Shown here: piece by piece, positions 40,803 to 51,742 of the stretch
Position numbering within the stretch: position 1 is the first letter of the stretch
Layout of the letters: every line of letters begins with the position of its first letter
NCBI RefSeq assembly: GCF_000150955.2
Contig: NC_011674.1
Coordinates: forward strand, 124,001-188,000
Source of the DNA: Phaeodactylum tricornutum CCAP 1055/1
Lineage: Eukaryota; Bacillariophyta; Bacillariophyceae; Surirellales; Neidiaceae
DNA: 64,000 bases
Reading direction: 5' to 3'
Made by a program: the position numbers and the translations under genes
Notes under the pieces: model-generated
The model's database searches: none
Seen by the model: only the letters and a program-made list of their open reading frames with translations
What the model was told of the DNA's origin: nothing

Positions 40803-41613
40803 TTTCACAAGCAGCTGGTGCCACGTTTTACTTTTATTCAGAGGTCCGCGCTTTTACTTTAATCCATGATAATTTTTTCTTTACATTAGTCATCTCTTGA
40901 GATAGAAAAGGGTGGATCGCAGTTCCACATCATGAAGGTGATGATTGCACAATGGCTTGGTGGCATAGGTTACCGGCGATGCTGTTCGGTTGTTCGAAAC
41001 TGTCGGACGATTTTGGGGTTACACGAAAGGGATTGGTAGGAGTCTCCTCCACGTAAGATCCGTATAATTACAGGTGTTCAGCTCGTCTTGAAAACCATTC
41101 GCGAATCCAGTAATAGGAACGGTCATTTGCGGAAGCATCTTGTTACAGAACGCTAACCGAAACAATCAGGATCAATGGTTATCCAGCTCTATTAGACCGA
41201 TTCGATCTTATTCATTCGGATAACGCCCTTCCGAATGTACACATTTCGAATCTAGTAGGGACACTCAAAAAAGCCAAATTACGTGGGACCGATTTTCTAC
41301 CCGTTGTACGATTGACCCTCATGGTTTGGCGCGATCGAAGATCTGACGGCTTCGATACTATCGTGCGAAGCGTTCTGCTTCGGATCCGCGGGAATGCTTC
41401 TCGAAACCTGACTCGTGACAGTATGACCACCAATATACGTTCTCCCGGCAACCCGATGTTCCCATTTCAATTTGAACCCGGAAGCTCGATCTGTAATAAA
41501 ATCAGACATGGACTACATCCGTCCAATAGATGTCTTCTCCAGACTCTTCTCCAGTTTGACATTGCACCACCAATTGGAAATCAATCGCGGTTCCATTGCT
41601 ACATCTCTCTACC
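40803..41613. other. Intergenic, no gene seen
   Basis: About 800 bases between two plus-strand genes. No supported frame and no full copy of the recurrent element. Confidence 0.45.
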
Positions 41614-43089
41614 ATGACGATGCGCGCTTTGGTGGTGCCTGCGACCCGTGGGTTAATGGTACTGGTTGTGGCGAACATTCTGACGCGCTATTGCGCCGGC
41701 GTTGAGGTCCCCCGGGCATCCAACGAGGGGACGACCATTGGAAAGGTGCCGTCGTGGCGCGACTGTCACATCTTTCTAGCACCCGCCCGATGGGAGGGTG
41801 GTGGCTGGGCCGTCTTTGCGGGGCGCGATTTCGTCGCGAACGAAATCGTCGAGATGGCCCCACTTTTTTTACCTTTGGAGTACGAAACACCCGCTGTCCG
41901 AAATAGCGTTCTCGACGACTTTATTTACGGATACATGCGGTTGGAAAGTGACGCCAGTCCTGGCAAAGAAAGCGGTAGTCATGTGCACATGCTAGCCAAT
42001 ATGGTGCTGGGTGGTACCATGTTTTATAACCACGGAGGGACCCCTCCTCCCAACGTTGTGTACACGACCTTTGGTCGCGAGCCGACGGCCTCGCAACTAG
42101 AATCTGCCAACGCTGTCGGGTTTGTGGCGAAACGAGCGATACGAGCTGGCGAAGAGCTCTTTTCCAATTACGGAGAACAATATAGCGACGGAGGTCAACG
42201 CTGGTTCGCCGATCGGAACTTGATACTGCAAAGCGTTAGTCCGGCACAATCAACCATCGAACAGTCCGAACTGGCAAGCGTCAAGCAGCTGTACTGCTCG
42301 AAAATTTATGCCGGTATGGGACAACCTACCTTCGCGGAACGATTGTCACCGCTGTGGCCCGATTTTCTGCCGTCGCAATGGCGAACCTTGCACCACCAAC
42401 TGGCTCCGACGGATGCGCCGCTCGACCACGTAGTGACCAAATCAGCCGTCCGGGTCGGAGAGCGCATCGAAATAACACCGGCACTGGTCTTGTCGCGAAA
42501 ATATCATGATTTGGAAAATACTGCTCTGGCTACGCTCGTCTTTTTTTGGGACGATCTGACCCCGGACCACCAGGAAACCTTGCGACAACTACGGCACGGG
42601 GACGATTCGCTGGGTTCCTACGCGGTACAGTACCAGGGAGCTTTGTCGGAATGGAAGCGCACGGATCGATGGTCCCGCGTGGAGGATGTAGCGATTCTGG
42701 CTGCGGCTGGGTCCCTGGCCATGGTGAATCGTGTGGGTACACGGGACGGTTACAGGGAGTCCAGCATTGGTGGGACCGCCAACTGCCGTTTGGTCATTCG
42801 CTCAGCACGGTACGGATGGAGCGGGTCGTCCGGGACCAACACGTCGAAATTTCAGCTACTTGACGGCAACGCCGGTCTCGTATTAGAGTTGATTGCGACC
42901 GCGGACCTGGACGTGGGTACGGTTTTGCGATTGAATTTACCGCAGACGGTTGGATCTCACTCACAGTTGCGACGGGTCTTGCAAGAAACTGGACAGCCTC
43001 TGCCAACGAAGGATATTCTCCCCAGAAACGAGAGCAACTCTATAAAATCGGACCTATATCCATCGACCGTAAAACCTGACGAACTGTAG
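41614..43089 (+). CDS. SET-domain protein with signal peptide
   Basis: A 491-residue protein from the first in-frame ATG at 41614. A hydrophobic leader (about residues 3-25, ALVVPATRGLMVLVVANILT) suggests entry to the secretory route or, less likely, an organelle. Residues 45-200 resemble a SET domain: GWAVFAGRDFVANEIVEMAPLF at its start (the G-x-G-like part is GGGWAVFA), FYNHGG-x-PPPNV matching the NHxxxPN knot, and AIRAGEELFSNYGE matching the GEELxxxYG end. SET enzymes methylate lysine with S-adenosylmethionine. A secreted or ER-type leader on a SET protein is unusual. The C-terminal 290 residues, with no assigned domain, may bind the substrate. Confidence 0.72.
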   Translation: MTMRALVVPATRGLMVLVVANILTRYCAGVEVPRASNEGTTIGKVPSWRDCHIFLAPARWEGGGWAVFAGRDFVANEIVEMAPLFLPLEYETPAVRNSVLDDFIYGYMRLESDASPGKESGSHVHMLANMVLGGTMFYNHGGTPPPNVVYTTFGREPTASQLESANAVGFVAKRAIRAGEELFSNYGEQYSDGGQRWFADRNLILQSVSPAQSTIEQSELASVKQLYCSKIYAGMGQPTFAERLSPLWPDFLPSQWRTLHHQLAPTDAPLDHVVTKSAVRVGERIEITPALVLSRKYHDLENTALATLVFFWDDLTPDHQETLRQLRHGDDSLGSYAVQYQGALSEWKRTDRWSRVEDVAILAAAGSLAMVNRVGTRDGYRESSIGGTANCRLVIRSARYGWSGSSGTNTSKFQLLDGNAGLVLELIATADLDVGTVLRLNLPQTVGSHSQLRRVLQETGQPLPTKDILPRNESNSIKSDLYPSTVKPDEL

Positions 43090-43849
43090 TCGAATGCGGA
43101 TAGCGCTGACAGACATGTGTTTTAATCAACAGCGATAGACAGAGAGACGCATACATGACTGGTCCACTGCAGTAAGAGCAACAGAGCTCAACTAGCTAGG
43201 AGCGGTAAACATTCGCAGTCAATGTGCTTGCAGGGACTGTTTTAGACTTCGTCCCTACCTAGTTCTATTGGTCGCAGGAACAGTAAAGAAATCCCAGCCT
43301 CTGTGGTCTTGCCTTCGCTCGTGCTACTCTAAATTCAAACGGATCTAGATTTCTCAAAATGTCACGCAAGGCGCATGCGTGAGAACTCCGGGCCAGCGAT
43401 TCGCGCCGGACATGCATTTACATAAAATTCGTCGCTCGTCGGTCAAGCCAGACTGTATTGGAAGCAACCGTTCCTTAACAGTAGACACCTCCTGCCGCAC
43501 GCCGTTTGTAAAAAATTACATAAAAAAATTTGGTTCTTGTCGGTGCTTCCAGTGCTTCCGATTACTTGCCTTTGTTCATTGCGACTGTTCCTGCATTCAT
43601 TCACAGTCCATCGATCTCTACATCCGTCGTATGCTCTCGTTGGGTGGATTGCCTTTCATCAGGACTCCCGCCTTTGCCACCAAATCTCTTCCAGAACGGA
43701 TTGTTTCCGACTTTAAGGGCCAAGTATCGAGAACTCCTTACATTTGAAACGCCTCTCCTCTCCAACACGTTATCAAAGTCTATACGAGTCGGCCTTTGCT
43801 TTTCGGGCAAAAGGTTTTTGCATACAGCCTCATTGACAGTGTTGTCATC
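43090..43849. other. Intergenic, promoter of the epimerase gene
   Basis: About 760 bases with CATTCACAGTC (43596) and CATTGACAGTG (43831), the latter ending 9 bases above the ATG. No gene seen. Confidence 0.45.
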
Positions 43850-46723
43850 ATGAATAGTTGTACTTCAGCTGCTGTTACGTATGTGGACGCTTCACTTACT
43901 CAACGGAGAAGGGTACGAGTCCGTGGAATTTCACAGCACGAGACGAGAACCCCTCGATGTTGGCATAGCCTTGGGCTACTGTTGTGTCTCCTCCTCTCAT
44001 TGACCCCCGTACCAGCAATCGAGGCTTCCAATACAACAACGTTTGCTCCACCAATTACTGTTTTACTAACTGCGCCGTTGGGTGCGGATCGCGAAGCCGA
44101 CTGGATTGCAGGGCACATTGCCCGCACCCTGCTTGCACCCCGGGAAGGACCGGACTATCGCGTCGTCGTCCTACAGCACCAACAGCGCGCCGACGATGAT
44201 GTTGGTACAGCGCTCACAGACGAGGCCTACGAGCCGAGCGCGCTGTGGGACACACTCGTGGACGATCATCGTCATCGAGTAACATTCGTCCGCGGCGATC
44301 TCATCGGCAACGCGACGTTGCTTCCTTACGTGTTCGCCACTGCCCGACCCCGTTGGGTCTGTCACGTCGTCGGGGCGTCGTCCAACGCAACTCCTGCGCT
44401 ACTTGTTCGCCAGCAAGTGCACAGCACCCTGCGTATGCTAGAATTTAGCAAAGACTACAACGTTTCCAATTTCGTACTCGCCACGACTGGCGGTCACGTG
44501 GTTTACCAAGAGCTCGAGGAAGAGGCTGCGCAGACCAACGCCACCGTCTTTTGGCAGGAAGATGCCGTCGCGGGGACCCTTCGCAATGACACTCGTGTGG
44601 CGGCTAGTGCTGGTTCCGTCCTGGATCGGCCACTTTCGTTCCGCGCCGCCACCACACGTATGACGGAACTCATCGCCTACACCTACCACAGCTTGTACGG
44701 ACTGCCCGTCACCGCGCTGCGCTTGTTTCCCTCCTACGGACCCGGCCAAATCCGCAAATCAGCGTTGAAGGAGAGCCGTCGTCTAGTCACCAGCGACTCG
44801 ACGATCGACCAAGTAGTCGACATATCCTACGTTGGTGATATCGCAAACGGAGTAGTGCGTGCCTTGGAACAGCCACACGGATATGCAATAATCAATTTAG
44901 GTAGTGGCCGGGCCACACCGGTGACGGAACTTGCCAAACGCATGGAGTCTGTGTTTGACGATGAGCCCGACGTGATCAACGACCATGGTTCTTCCCCCGG
45001 ACCGTGCTGTGCCAGCATTTCCAAGGCACAGCACCTGCTAGGATATCAACCGCACACGTCCTGGAAGGAAGGTTTGGCCAAAACCCGGGAGTGGTACCAA
45101 ACGCGTTCCGTCAAACACCGTCGCATCTCGACAAAAGACGCGGACAAAACATTGGTGGCTGCTCAAATCCGGCCAACACCCACCCGAGCGACAACAAGAA
45201 CAAATTTGGTCGCCGCTCCGAGTGATTGGGAACGCATTCCAAAGGTAGCTCCACACAATGGAACCAAAACGGTGCTCTTGACCGGTGCCGCGGGGTTCAT
45301 TGGGAGTCACGTAGCCGAAGGGCTCTTGGCCCGAGGCGACACGGTTATTTTGGTGGACGAAGTCAACGACTACTATGACGTGCGCATCAAAGAGTCCAAT
45401 CTACAGTTGCTGCAGGAAACTTTCGGATCCGCCCGTCTCCGAATTTATCGAGGCGACCTGGCCAACGCATCTTTTATCAGTCGTGTCTTTGCCCGAGAAA
45501 AGCCTGAATGGGTCTGTCATTTGGCGGCACGCGCTGGTGTGCGGCCCTCAATACAGAACCCCTATGTTTACCTAAACTCCAATATTGTCGGTACGATGCG
45601 ATTACTTGAACTGAGTCGGATCTACAATATTCAGAACTTTGTCTTTGCAAGTTCCAGTTCCGTTTACGGAGGGTCGCAATCGACACTGTTTTCGGAAGAC
45701 GAACGCGTTGACCGACCCATATCCCCGTACGCTGCGACGAAGAAATCGTGCGAACTCATGGCCTACACGTACCACCATCTCTACGGTCTACCTGTGACGG
45801 CGTTACGATTTTTTACCGTCTACGGCCCACGGGGACGTCCCGACATGGCACCGTTCAAATTTGTGGACCGCGTCTCGCGCGGCTTGCCGCTCCAGCAATT
45901 TGGCGACGGTAGCAGTAGTCGGGACTATACTTATATTTCGGATATTGTCGATGGAGTCGTGCGCGCCATTGATCGTCCCTACGATTATCAGATTCTCAAT
46001 CTCGGCAAAGGATCAGGAACGAAGCTTATTGAGTTTATTAAGCTGGTGCAAAAATATACTGGGAAGAATGCCACCATTCAGTATCTACCTGATCAAGCCG
46101 GTGACGTGCCTTACACCTGTGCCGATGTGCGCAAAGCAGAGCACTTTCTCGGATACAAGCCAAAGGTTTCTTTTGAGGAAGGTATTCGTCTAACGGTGGA
46201 ATGGTTCTCGAAAACGTACGTTCCACAACAAAGCGTGAAGAAGGAGACAAAGCGTTCCTCTCCGAAGACGGCTAGTAAGCCGTCAAAAGGGAAAGCGAAG
46301 GGCAAGGCTCCGGCAAATAAGGCTCCCATTCGAAATTATCCAGCCAATTTTTCCGGATACATGATGCCACCGGGCGGAGTCATGCCGCCCGAGAAGAAGA
46401 AATACCCGCTAGCTGGGGGATACGTTGTGCCGCCAGGTGCGATAGACCCTGATACAAATATTGGTTACGCCTTTGGTGGCTCAATCGACGGCGCAACGTA
46501 TAAACCCACGGAAGTAGATTCTACCTCAATCTTTGACTTTTCGGTTGTGAACCAGCAACTCAAGACCGTCATCCAAAGTAATGCGGAAAAGATAGGCATC
46601 GTGGCTCTCGATATGGCTTACGTGCAGTGGCTTATCATTGGATTTCTTGTTACTTGCCGCATCTTCTTGGGACATCGGGTACGAATTTGTCGGAACACTG
46701 GGCAATCTCTGCACCGAGCATGA
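43850..46723 (+). CDS. Double NAD-dependent sugar epimerase (UDP-glucuronate 4-epimerase type), first half inactive-looking
   Basis: A 957-residue protein from the first in-frame ATG at 43850. It has an N-terminal membrane anchor (LGLLLCLLLSLTPVPA) and a late C-terminal helix (WLIIGFLVTCRIFLG). Two SDR-type epimerase units lie between. The second (from about residue 473) is intact: TGAAGFIGSH, SSSSVYGG, YAATK (Tyr627, Lys631) and RFFTVYGPRGRPDMA, the pattern of UDP-glucuronate 4-epimerases, which make UDP-galacturonate in the Golgi. The first (about 65-400) keeps the fold and YTYHSLYGLPVTALR, but its Gly-rich loop reads TAPLGADREAD and the YxxxK position is Arg265 and Thr269. It is probably a pseudoenzyme. 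C-terminal Lys/Pro-rich linker. Confidence 0.87.
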   Translation: MNSCTSAAVTYVDASLTQRRRVRVRGISQHETRTPRCWHSLGLLLCLLLSLTPVPAIEASNTTTFAPPITVLLTAPLGADREADWIAGHIARTLLAPREGPDYRVVVLQHQQRADDDVGTALTDEAYEPSALWDTLVDDHRHRVTFVRGDLIGNATLLPYVFATARPRWVCHVVGASSNATPALLVRQQVHSTLRMLEFSKDYNVSNFVLATTGGHVVYQELEEEAAQTNATVFWQEDAVAGTLRNDTRVAASAGSVLDRPLSFRAATTRMTELIAYTYHSLYGLPVTALRLFPSYGPGQIRKSALKESRRLVTSDSTIDQVVDISYVGDIANGVVRALEQPHGYAIINLGSGRATPVTELAKRMESVFDDEPDVINDHGSSPGPCCASISKAQHLLGYQPHTSWKEGLAKTREWYQTRSVKHRRISTKDADKTLVAAQIRPTPTRATTRTNLVAAPSDWERIPKVAPHNGTKTVLLTGAAGFIGSHVAEGLLARGDTVILVDEVNDYYDVRIKESNLQLLQETFGSARLRIYRGDLANASFISRVFAREKPEWVCHLAARAGVRPSIQNPYVYLNSNIVGTMRLLELSRIYNIQNFVFASSSSVYGGSQSTLFSEDERVDRPISPYAATKKSCELMAYTYHHLYGLPVTALRFFTVYGPRGRPDMAPFKFVDRVSRGLPLQQFGDGSSSRDYTYISDIVDGVVRAIDRPYDYQILNLGKGSGTKLIEFIKLVQKYTGKNATIQYLPDQAGDVPYTCADVRKAEHFLGYKPKVSFEEGIRLTVEWFSKTYVPQQSVKKETKRSSPKTASKPSKGKAKGKAPANKAPIRNYPANFSGYMMPPGGVMPPEKKKYPLAGGYVVPPGAIDPDTNIGYAFGGSIDGATYKPTEVDSTSIFDFSVVNQQLKTVIQSNAEKIGIVALDMAYVQWLIIGFLVTCRIFLGHRVRICRNTGQSLHRA

Positions 46724-46929
46724 GTGATCTGTATTAATGACTCATGGATATTGGAAAGCGTACTCCATCTATATCGTCAAAATCTATTGTATACTCCCCC
46801 CACTTTAACGCTTTTCAAATGCATTGCCAACGGAGTATAGACACAAATTGGAACTTCTGTATTCTTACGTCTTGAATTTAAGTTCTGGCAATGATTTACA
46901 GCGTACATTGGCTTTCTACCTAAGTGCCA

Positions 46930-48579
46930 TCAAGTATTTTCTTGCTGTGGTTTGCGTTGTGTTATAGTGATCTTTTCAAGGATCTTTTCACGAAGAGCTT
47001 GAGACGCCTTTCTCCTAGCCGAAGCAATGTCGACTTCGACCCACAAATCGGATTGCTGTGCCCTCGCTTTTTTTAGGAACCGACCTCCCCAAGCGTGCAC
47101 CGTGTCGACCAACTCCTGAGCAACGAGCGCCTTGTCGGTCCTCTTCATACGTTGGTAGCGCGGGCGTGTCACATCGCGAGCCGACAAAAAGCGCTGATTT
47201 CCGACGTGAACGTTGGTAGTGCCGCCACGACCTAGGAGAACGTCCATATTCGTGTGTCGCACGTATACAGCGTCAGATTTGCCGGTCTTGACCGAGACTG
47301 TTTTCTTAGGCGACATGACCTGACGCTTACGTTTGCACCCCTTTTTCTCCAGGGAAGCAGATGGTTCCGCCTTGGTGGTGGAAACGAGATCTTGTCGATC
47401 ACATCCAAATTCGATTGGAAAAGCAGCGTTTCCAGAACGGAACTGATCGTCCGCCATCGTAGTAATGCGATAACGGCTCATTTCCTGTGGATTGGGAAAC
47501 CCACAAAAGGGAGCTGTACTCCAGAATGGATTGCTTGGCTTGGCTTTGGGCTCGTTCTGAGAAGAATTGATTCCCGACTTAGCAGAGACAAAGCACCATG
47601 GGGATGAGTTGACCAGCGAATCAGATGACAAAATACCAGCACCAGGCATCTTGTTCATCACAGAATTTGATGAAGCCGAATTTACCAGTGGACATATTTG
47701 ATCAAAATTTGACGCTGGTTTTTCGATCCGGGCTTCGGCAGTGATCGAGGATGCTATACCGGTGCAAAGCGCGGATGCTTTCATCTCGTTCGAAACGGAA
47801 TCGATCGTTTGGGAAGATGGCGGCTCGAAGACATGTTGGGAACTTTGTGGGGTCGATGACTCTATCATCGGGCGTTCCTCTTGTACTTGCTTGAGATAGA
47901 GCGCACGGCTAGCACGCGTAATGCAACGATCCGCGCGCTCATCGGGCTTGAATTGAAAGCCACCGCGAGGACTGCATACTTTCGTTGGCGTGCCATTTTG
48001 TGCGTGTAAGATACGCAAGCCATCAGGAGTGAACTGTTTGCCACGTGCGTGCGGACGGAACAGGCCCGTAGCTGGACGAGTTGGCGTTGCCGGAGGAGTG
48101 GGAGCGGGGACGGCGGAATAAGGAGCAAGATGATTCAACCCCGGATGCTTGGAAACCGAATTTTCAGCTGTGTGCGTACCCGCGATACTCTGATGTGCTG
48201 GAATAGCAGCCGGGCTGCGTTGACTGGATTGGGCGTGGTATTCATCGTTCGTCATCGCTTGGCGTTCACTGTAGGCATTCTGCGAGTCAGGTTTTTTATC
48301 AGTGAGACCACCGCGGCACTCTACAACGGTCTCGGAATTGTGTGGCTTATGCACAATGTCGACCAAAGAAGAAGTAGGGAAGGGGACAGCCAACGAATCA
48401 TTGGCTTTGACGCGAGTATTCACAACAGAGATTTTCGCGCCAACGTCGACTTTTTCATTGTTTGAGGAGGAACCAATACCGAGATTTCGCTGGTTCGTTG
48501 CCCGGGGAGACTGTACATTCATCCTCCGCTGCGAATGGGAAGGGCGCAACGACCCTTGGATGCTGTGGTCGGTATTCAT
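46930..48579 (-). CDS. DUF6824 (diatom LLGRGG-domain) protein
   Basis: A 549-residue protein from the first in-frame ATG at 48579. Residues 1-430 are disordered (Ser, Pro, Asn, Gln). The C-terminal domain begins NMDVLLGRGGTTNVHVGNQRF and continues through AQELVDTVHAWGGRFLKKA and SARRKASQALREKI, the marks of the DUF6824 family that is expanded in diatoms. Its molecular role is not established; members often carry nuclear-type basic stretches, and here KKGCKRKRQ and SPKKT lie just before the domain. A nuclear or DNA-linked role is inference. The gene is head-to-head with the SPX transporter, 569 bases between starts. Confidence 0.85.
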   Translation of the reverse strand: MNTDHSIQGSLRPSHSQRRMNVQSPRATNQRNLGIGSSSNNEKVDVGAKISVVNTRVKANDSLAVPFPTSSLVDIVHKPHNSETVVECRGGLTDKKPDSQNAYSERQAMTNDEYHAQSSQRSPAAIPAHQSIAGTHTAENSVSKHPGLNHLAPYSAVPAPTPPATPTRPATGLFRPHARGKQFTPDGLRILHAQNGTPTKVCSPRGGFQFKPDERADRCITRASRALYLKQVQEERPMIESSTPQSSQHVFEPPSSQTIDSVSNEMKASALCTGIASSITAEARIEKPASNFDQICPLVNSASSNSVMNKMPGAGILSSDSLVNSSPWCFVSAKSGINSSQNEPKAKPSNPFWSTAPFCGFPNPQEMSRYRITTMADDQFRSGNAAFPIEFGCDRQDLVSTTKAEPSASLEKKGCKRKRQVMSPKKTVSVKTGKSDAVYVRHTNMDVLLGRGGTTNVHVGNQRFLSARDVTRPRYQRMKRTDKALVAQELVDTVHAWGGRFLKKARAQQSDLWVEVDIASARRKASQALREKILEKITITQRKPQQENT

Positions 48580-49148
48580 ATGGTGACGGAAGTACTCAGT
48601 GCGTTGCCGAAACAAGCCAACGAAAATATTGTTGTATTCCAAATGGCGATTTTTGCTGTTTGTGCAGTCGCGTTGCTTACAGCGAAATACGAAATTAACA
48701 GCAACATAAAAAAGGAGGCAATGTGAGTTTTTCGTTCAAATTACCAAATTCTTCCCAGTTCGATAGGATTTCCTGCGTTGGTAACAACATTCCTGATTCC
48801 AAAGATTAAATTTCGAATCAAAGTATGGTAGGTATTGATAGACCAAAGCGAGATTCCATTTTGAATCTTACAGAAAAGTCTGTATTCTCTGTCCACGCAA
48901 GGTTGTCTTTTTTGTCCGTGCTTTCGAAAGCAGCGTGAAAAGCATAGGTATACCCATTTCATCGGCAAAACCGACTTTTTTGCATCTATGGATTGTTGCA
49001 AAACACACTCGAATATATTGACTTAGAATCTCGTAGTGCAACTTTACGCAGAGGCACTGCCGAGACGACGCGACGTAAACTCTAGTCGCGTTCTTGAATT
49101 GTGAATGACGCCGTTACCGTTCCTTGGCGAAAGCTCAATTTTACAAAC
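48580..49148. other. Divergent promoter region
   Basis: About 570 bases between the DUF6824 and SPX-MFS starts. No full copy of the recurrent element and no gene seen. Confidence 0.45.
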
Positions 49149-51521
49149 ATGGTGAACTTTGGCAATAAGTTGGTGGCTCTGGAGCACAAACCGTGGTCCG
49201 ACTACTACCTAGATTATGCCAGACTCAAGGATATTTTGGAGAGCATCCCAGATGAAGAGCAAGTGCGTCGTCAGCACATTCTGGAACTAGATAATAAGTC
49301 TATTGAAGAACAGGGGACGGCAACGCAACTAGATGGATCCTTTGAGTTCATTCACGTTTTGAACCGCGAAGTGGAAAAGATACTCTTATTCTTTCTCCAA
49401 GAACAAGGAGAGATTGCCGCTAGCCTTGCCGACTGTCGGAGGAAGCATCTCGGATTAATCTCCTCCTCTACTTCTTCGGCAGTATCTCAAGATTCCACTT
49501 CCTTGATGATCAGCAACAACATCGCCGCGCCTTTTAATGAGGATTTAGATTCCCTCCAAACGCTTTATCATGAAATTGCTCTGCACCTGTTACATCTAAT
49601 CCAGTACGTCGATCTCAACGTGACCGGTATCCGCAAGATATTAAAAAAGCACGATAAGCAACTTCCCAATCAGCAGCTCGCGCCTATCTACCTGGGGCGT
49701 CGCGGCAAACCCAGCATTCTGCTTCAACCCTTGTTGGCGGACAACGATGATTCCCTCAACGGACTTGTGCTCGTGCTGGAAACGTCGCTCCGGGAACTCA
49801 AAGTGACGCAACAAGGAGATTTACCGATACCACCACCGGCACCACCTGTGGAAGGCAATCCGGTCACCTCCACGGGCCGTCACTTTCGTCGCCCCTCGGC
49901 ACCACTTCTGGCCGATTTTTCGGTCGCCTCCTTGCTCGAATCTTCATCCCCTCGTCGCCTTAATCTGCACCAGTATCACAGCATCAAGCAAACAAATCAT
50001 AAGTCCATGGTTCAGCTCAATCGGGAGAACCCGTACGCCAATTTGCCAACGGACGCTATCGTGCTTCAAATCCGCGCCGCGCGCAGGCGTTTGCAGCAGA
50101 CTAGCGACTTTGTCCAGTTTCTAGCGGCTTCCCTCATGATGTCATCGGAGGTATCGCTGATGGGAGAGGAAGAGGAGGAAGATGATACCACCGACGAGAA
50201 AGCGGGACAAACCAAACCGTCCGAATTTTCCAATTTGCTCAACTTACTGTCGACGTTTTTGTACATGACCAACTACTACATTGTAGCACCGAGTTCCGGG
50301 ACGTATGCCGAAAAGCTAGGCGGATCGGCCGCTCTGAGTGGAATCATTATCGGAATGACCCCCGTGGCGGCCTTGGTATCAACAGTTCTTTACAGTTGGT
50401 GGACGTCGTATTCGTACAAGGCCGCCTTGATCTTTGCTTCGTCTTGCAGCTTGATCGGAAACGTCTTATACGCTACTGGCCTGCCGTACAACTCTCTGGC
50501 TTTGGTAATGTTAGGACGACTACTGAATGGATTCGGGTCGGCCCGGTCCATTAATCGTCGGTACATTGCTGATACGTTTTCCAGGTCCCAAAGAACAGCC
50601 GCAAGTGCGGCATTTGTCACAGCTGGGGCCTTGGGAATGGCAGCTGGGCCAGCGGTAGCCAGTCTCTTGCACTTGACGGTATCAGATAGTAGTCTGAACT
50701 TGTATTGGCAAGTCGAGAATAGTGTGGGATGGTTCATGGCTGTCGCGTGGGCAGTTTATTTGGTCTGTTTGATAATGTACTTTTCCGATCCACATAAGAA
50801 AGTGCACTTGGCCTCTCCAAAATCAGAATCGGGTGAAAAGAAACCATTGCTGACTAATGGCGAGTCGGACAACAACAGGTTGCGGGATAGTGGTGGTATG
50901 CAACAGCAAGACAATCCCATGTGGAGAAACATTCCGGTCATGACGACCTTTTGGCTATACTTTGTACTCAAACTAGTCCTCGAATGCCTTTTGAGTTCGA
51001 CTTCGACCTTGACTTTGTTCTACTTTGGATGGAGAGGCGATATCTCGGGAGTGTATATGGCAGCGCTGGGATTACTCATGCTGCCGGCCAACTTTGTTGT
51101 GGCCTACTTCTCTAAATCATACTTTGACCGCGAATTGATCATGGGATTACAAGTCACAATGTTACTTGGATGCTTGATCATTCTCCAGTACAGTTACAAC
51201 TACAGTATTGCGCAGTACATAGTGGGTTCGGTTATTATATTTGTGAGTACCAACGCTCTGGAAGGACCCAACATGAGCCTTCTGTCCAAAACAATTCCAA
51301 AGTCTTGGGCCAAAGGAATCTTCAATATCGGACTGCTAGCTACTGAGGCTGGTACGCTTGGTCGTGCCGTTGGTGATGTCTTATTGACTGCATGTGGCGA
51401 AGAGGGCCTCCAGTATTTGCTGAATCGCTCTATGGGGACAATGTCGCTGTTAAGCTTCGTCACGCTGCTCGTATCGTACATGGTTTACGATCACCTTGAG
51501 CCTTTAGACAATGATGACTAG
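49149..51521 (+). CDS. SPX-MFS vacuolar phosphate transporter
   Basis: A 790-residue protein. I start it at the ATG at 49149 (MVNFGNKLVALEHKPW) because SPX domains begin exactly so; the frame extends 16 codons up to a GTG. The SPX domain (about 1-175) has DYYLDYARLKDILE and the C-terminal YVDLNVTGIRKILKKHDK helix, with basic residues suited to inositol pyrophosphate binding. An acidic linker follows, then an MFS domain of about ten helices (from about 375): GIIIGMTPVAALVSTVLYS and LLNGFGSARSINRRYIAD. This layout is known from PHT5/VPT vacuolar phosphate transporters of plants, and a diatom Vpt is reported. It would load or release phosphate at the vacuole. Confidence 0.92.
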   Translation: MVNFGNKLVALEHKPWSDYYLDYARLKDILESIPDEEQVRRQHILELDNKSIEEQGTATQLDGSFEFIHVLNREVEKILLFFLQEQGEIAASLADCRRKHLGLISSSTSSAVSQDSTSLMISNNIAAPFNEDLDSLQTLYHEIALHLLHLIQYVDLNVTGIRKILKKHDKQLPNQQLAPIYLGRRGKPSILLQPLLADNDDSLNGLVLVLETSLRELKVTQQGDLPIPPPAPPVEGNPVTSTGRHFRRPSAPLLADFSVASLLESSSPRRLNLHQYHSIKQTNHKSMVQLNRENPYANLPTDAIVLQIRAARRRLQQTSDFVQFLAASLMMSSEVSLMGEEEEEDDTTDEKAGQTKPSEFSNLLNLLSTFLYMTNYYIVAPSSGTYAEKLGGSAALSGIIIGMTPVAALVSTVLYSWWTSYSYKAALIFASSCSLIGNVLYATGLPYNSLALVMLGRLLNGFGSARSINRRYIADTFSRSQRTAASAAFVTAGALGMAAGPAVASLLHLTVSDSSLNLYWQVENSVGWFMAVAWAVYLVCLIMYFSDPHKKVHLASPKSESGEKKPLLTNGESDNNRLRDSGGMQQQDNPMWRNIPVMTTFWLYFVLKLVLECLLSSTSTLTLFYFGWRGDISGVYMAALGLLMLPANFVVAYFSKSYFDRELIMGLQVTMLLGCLIILQYSYNYSIAQYIVGSVIIFVSTNALEGPNMSLLSKTIPKSWAKGIFNIGLLATEAGTLGRAVGDVLLTACGEEGLQYLLNRSMGTMSLLSFVTLLVSYMVYDHLEPLDNDD

Positions 51522-51742
51522 AGGTAGTAACATTGCCTCTTGGTGCTACTACACGATTTGATATCGATATCCTTCAGTACATGTTGACATGTGAGTAGAA
51601 TGTGCAAATAAAAACGAAAACAATCTGCGGAGACTCTTCAAAATATCCCCTTTAAAAATTTCCTTATTTTTATGGACGCATAGTACACTACACAGAAGTT
51701 TGTGTTCTTATACATATACCTGCAGACTGGTGACTCACTTGC

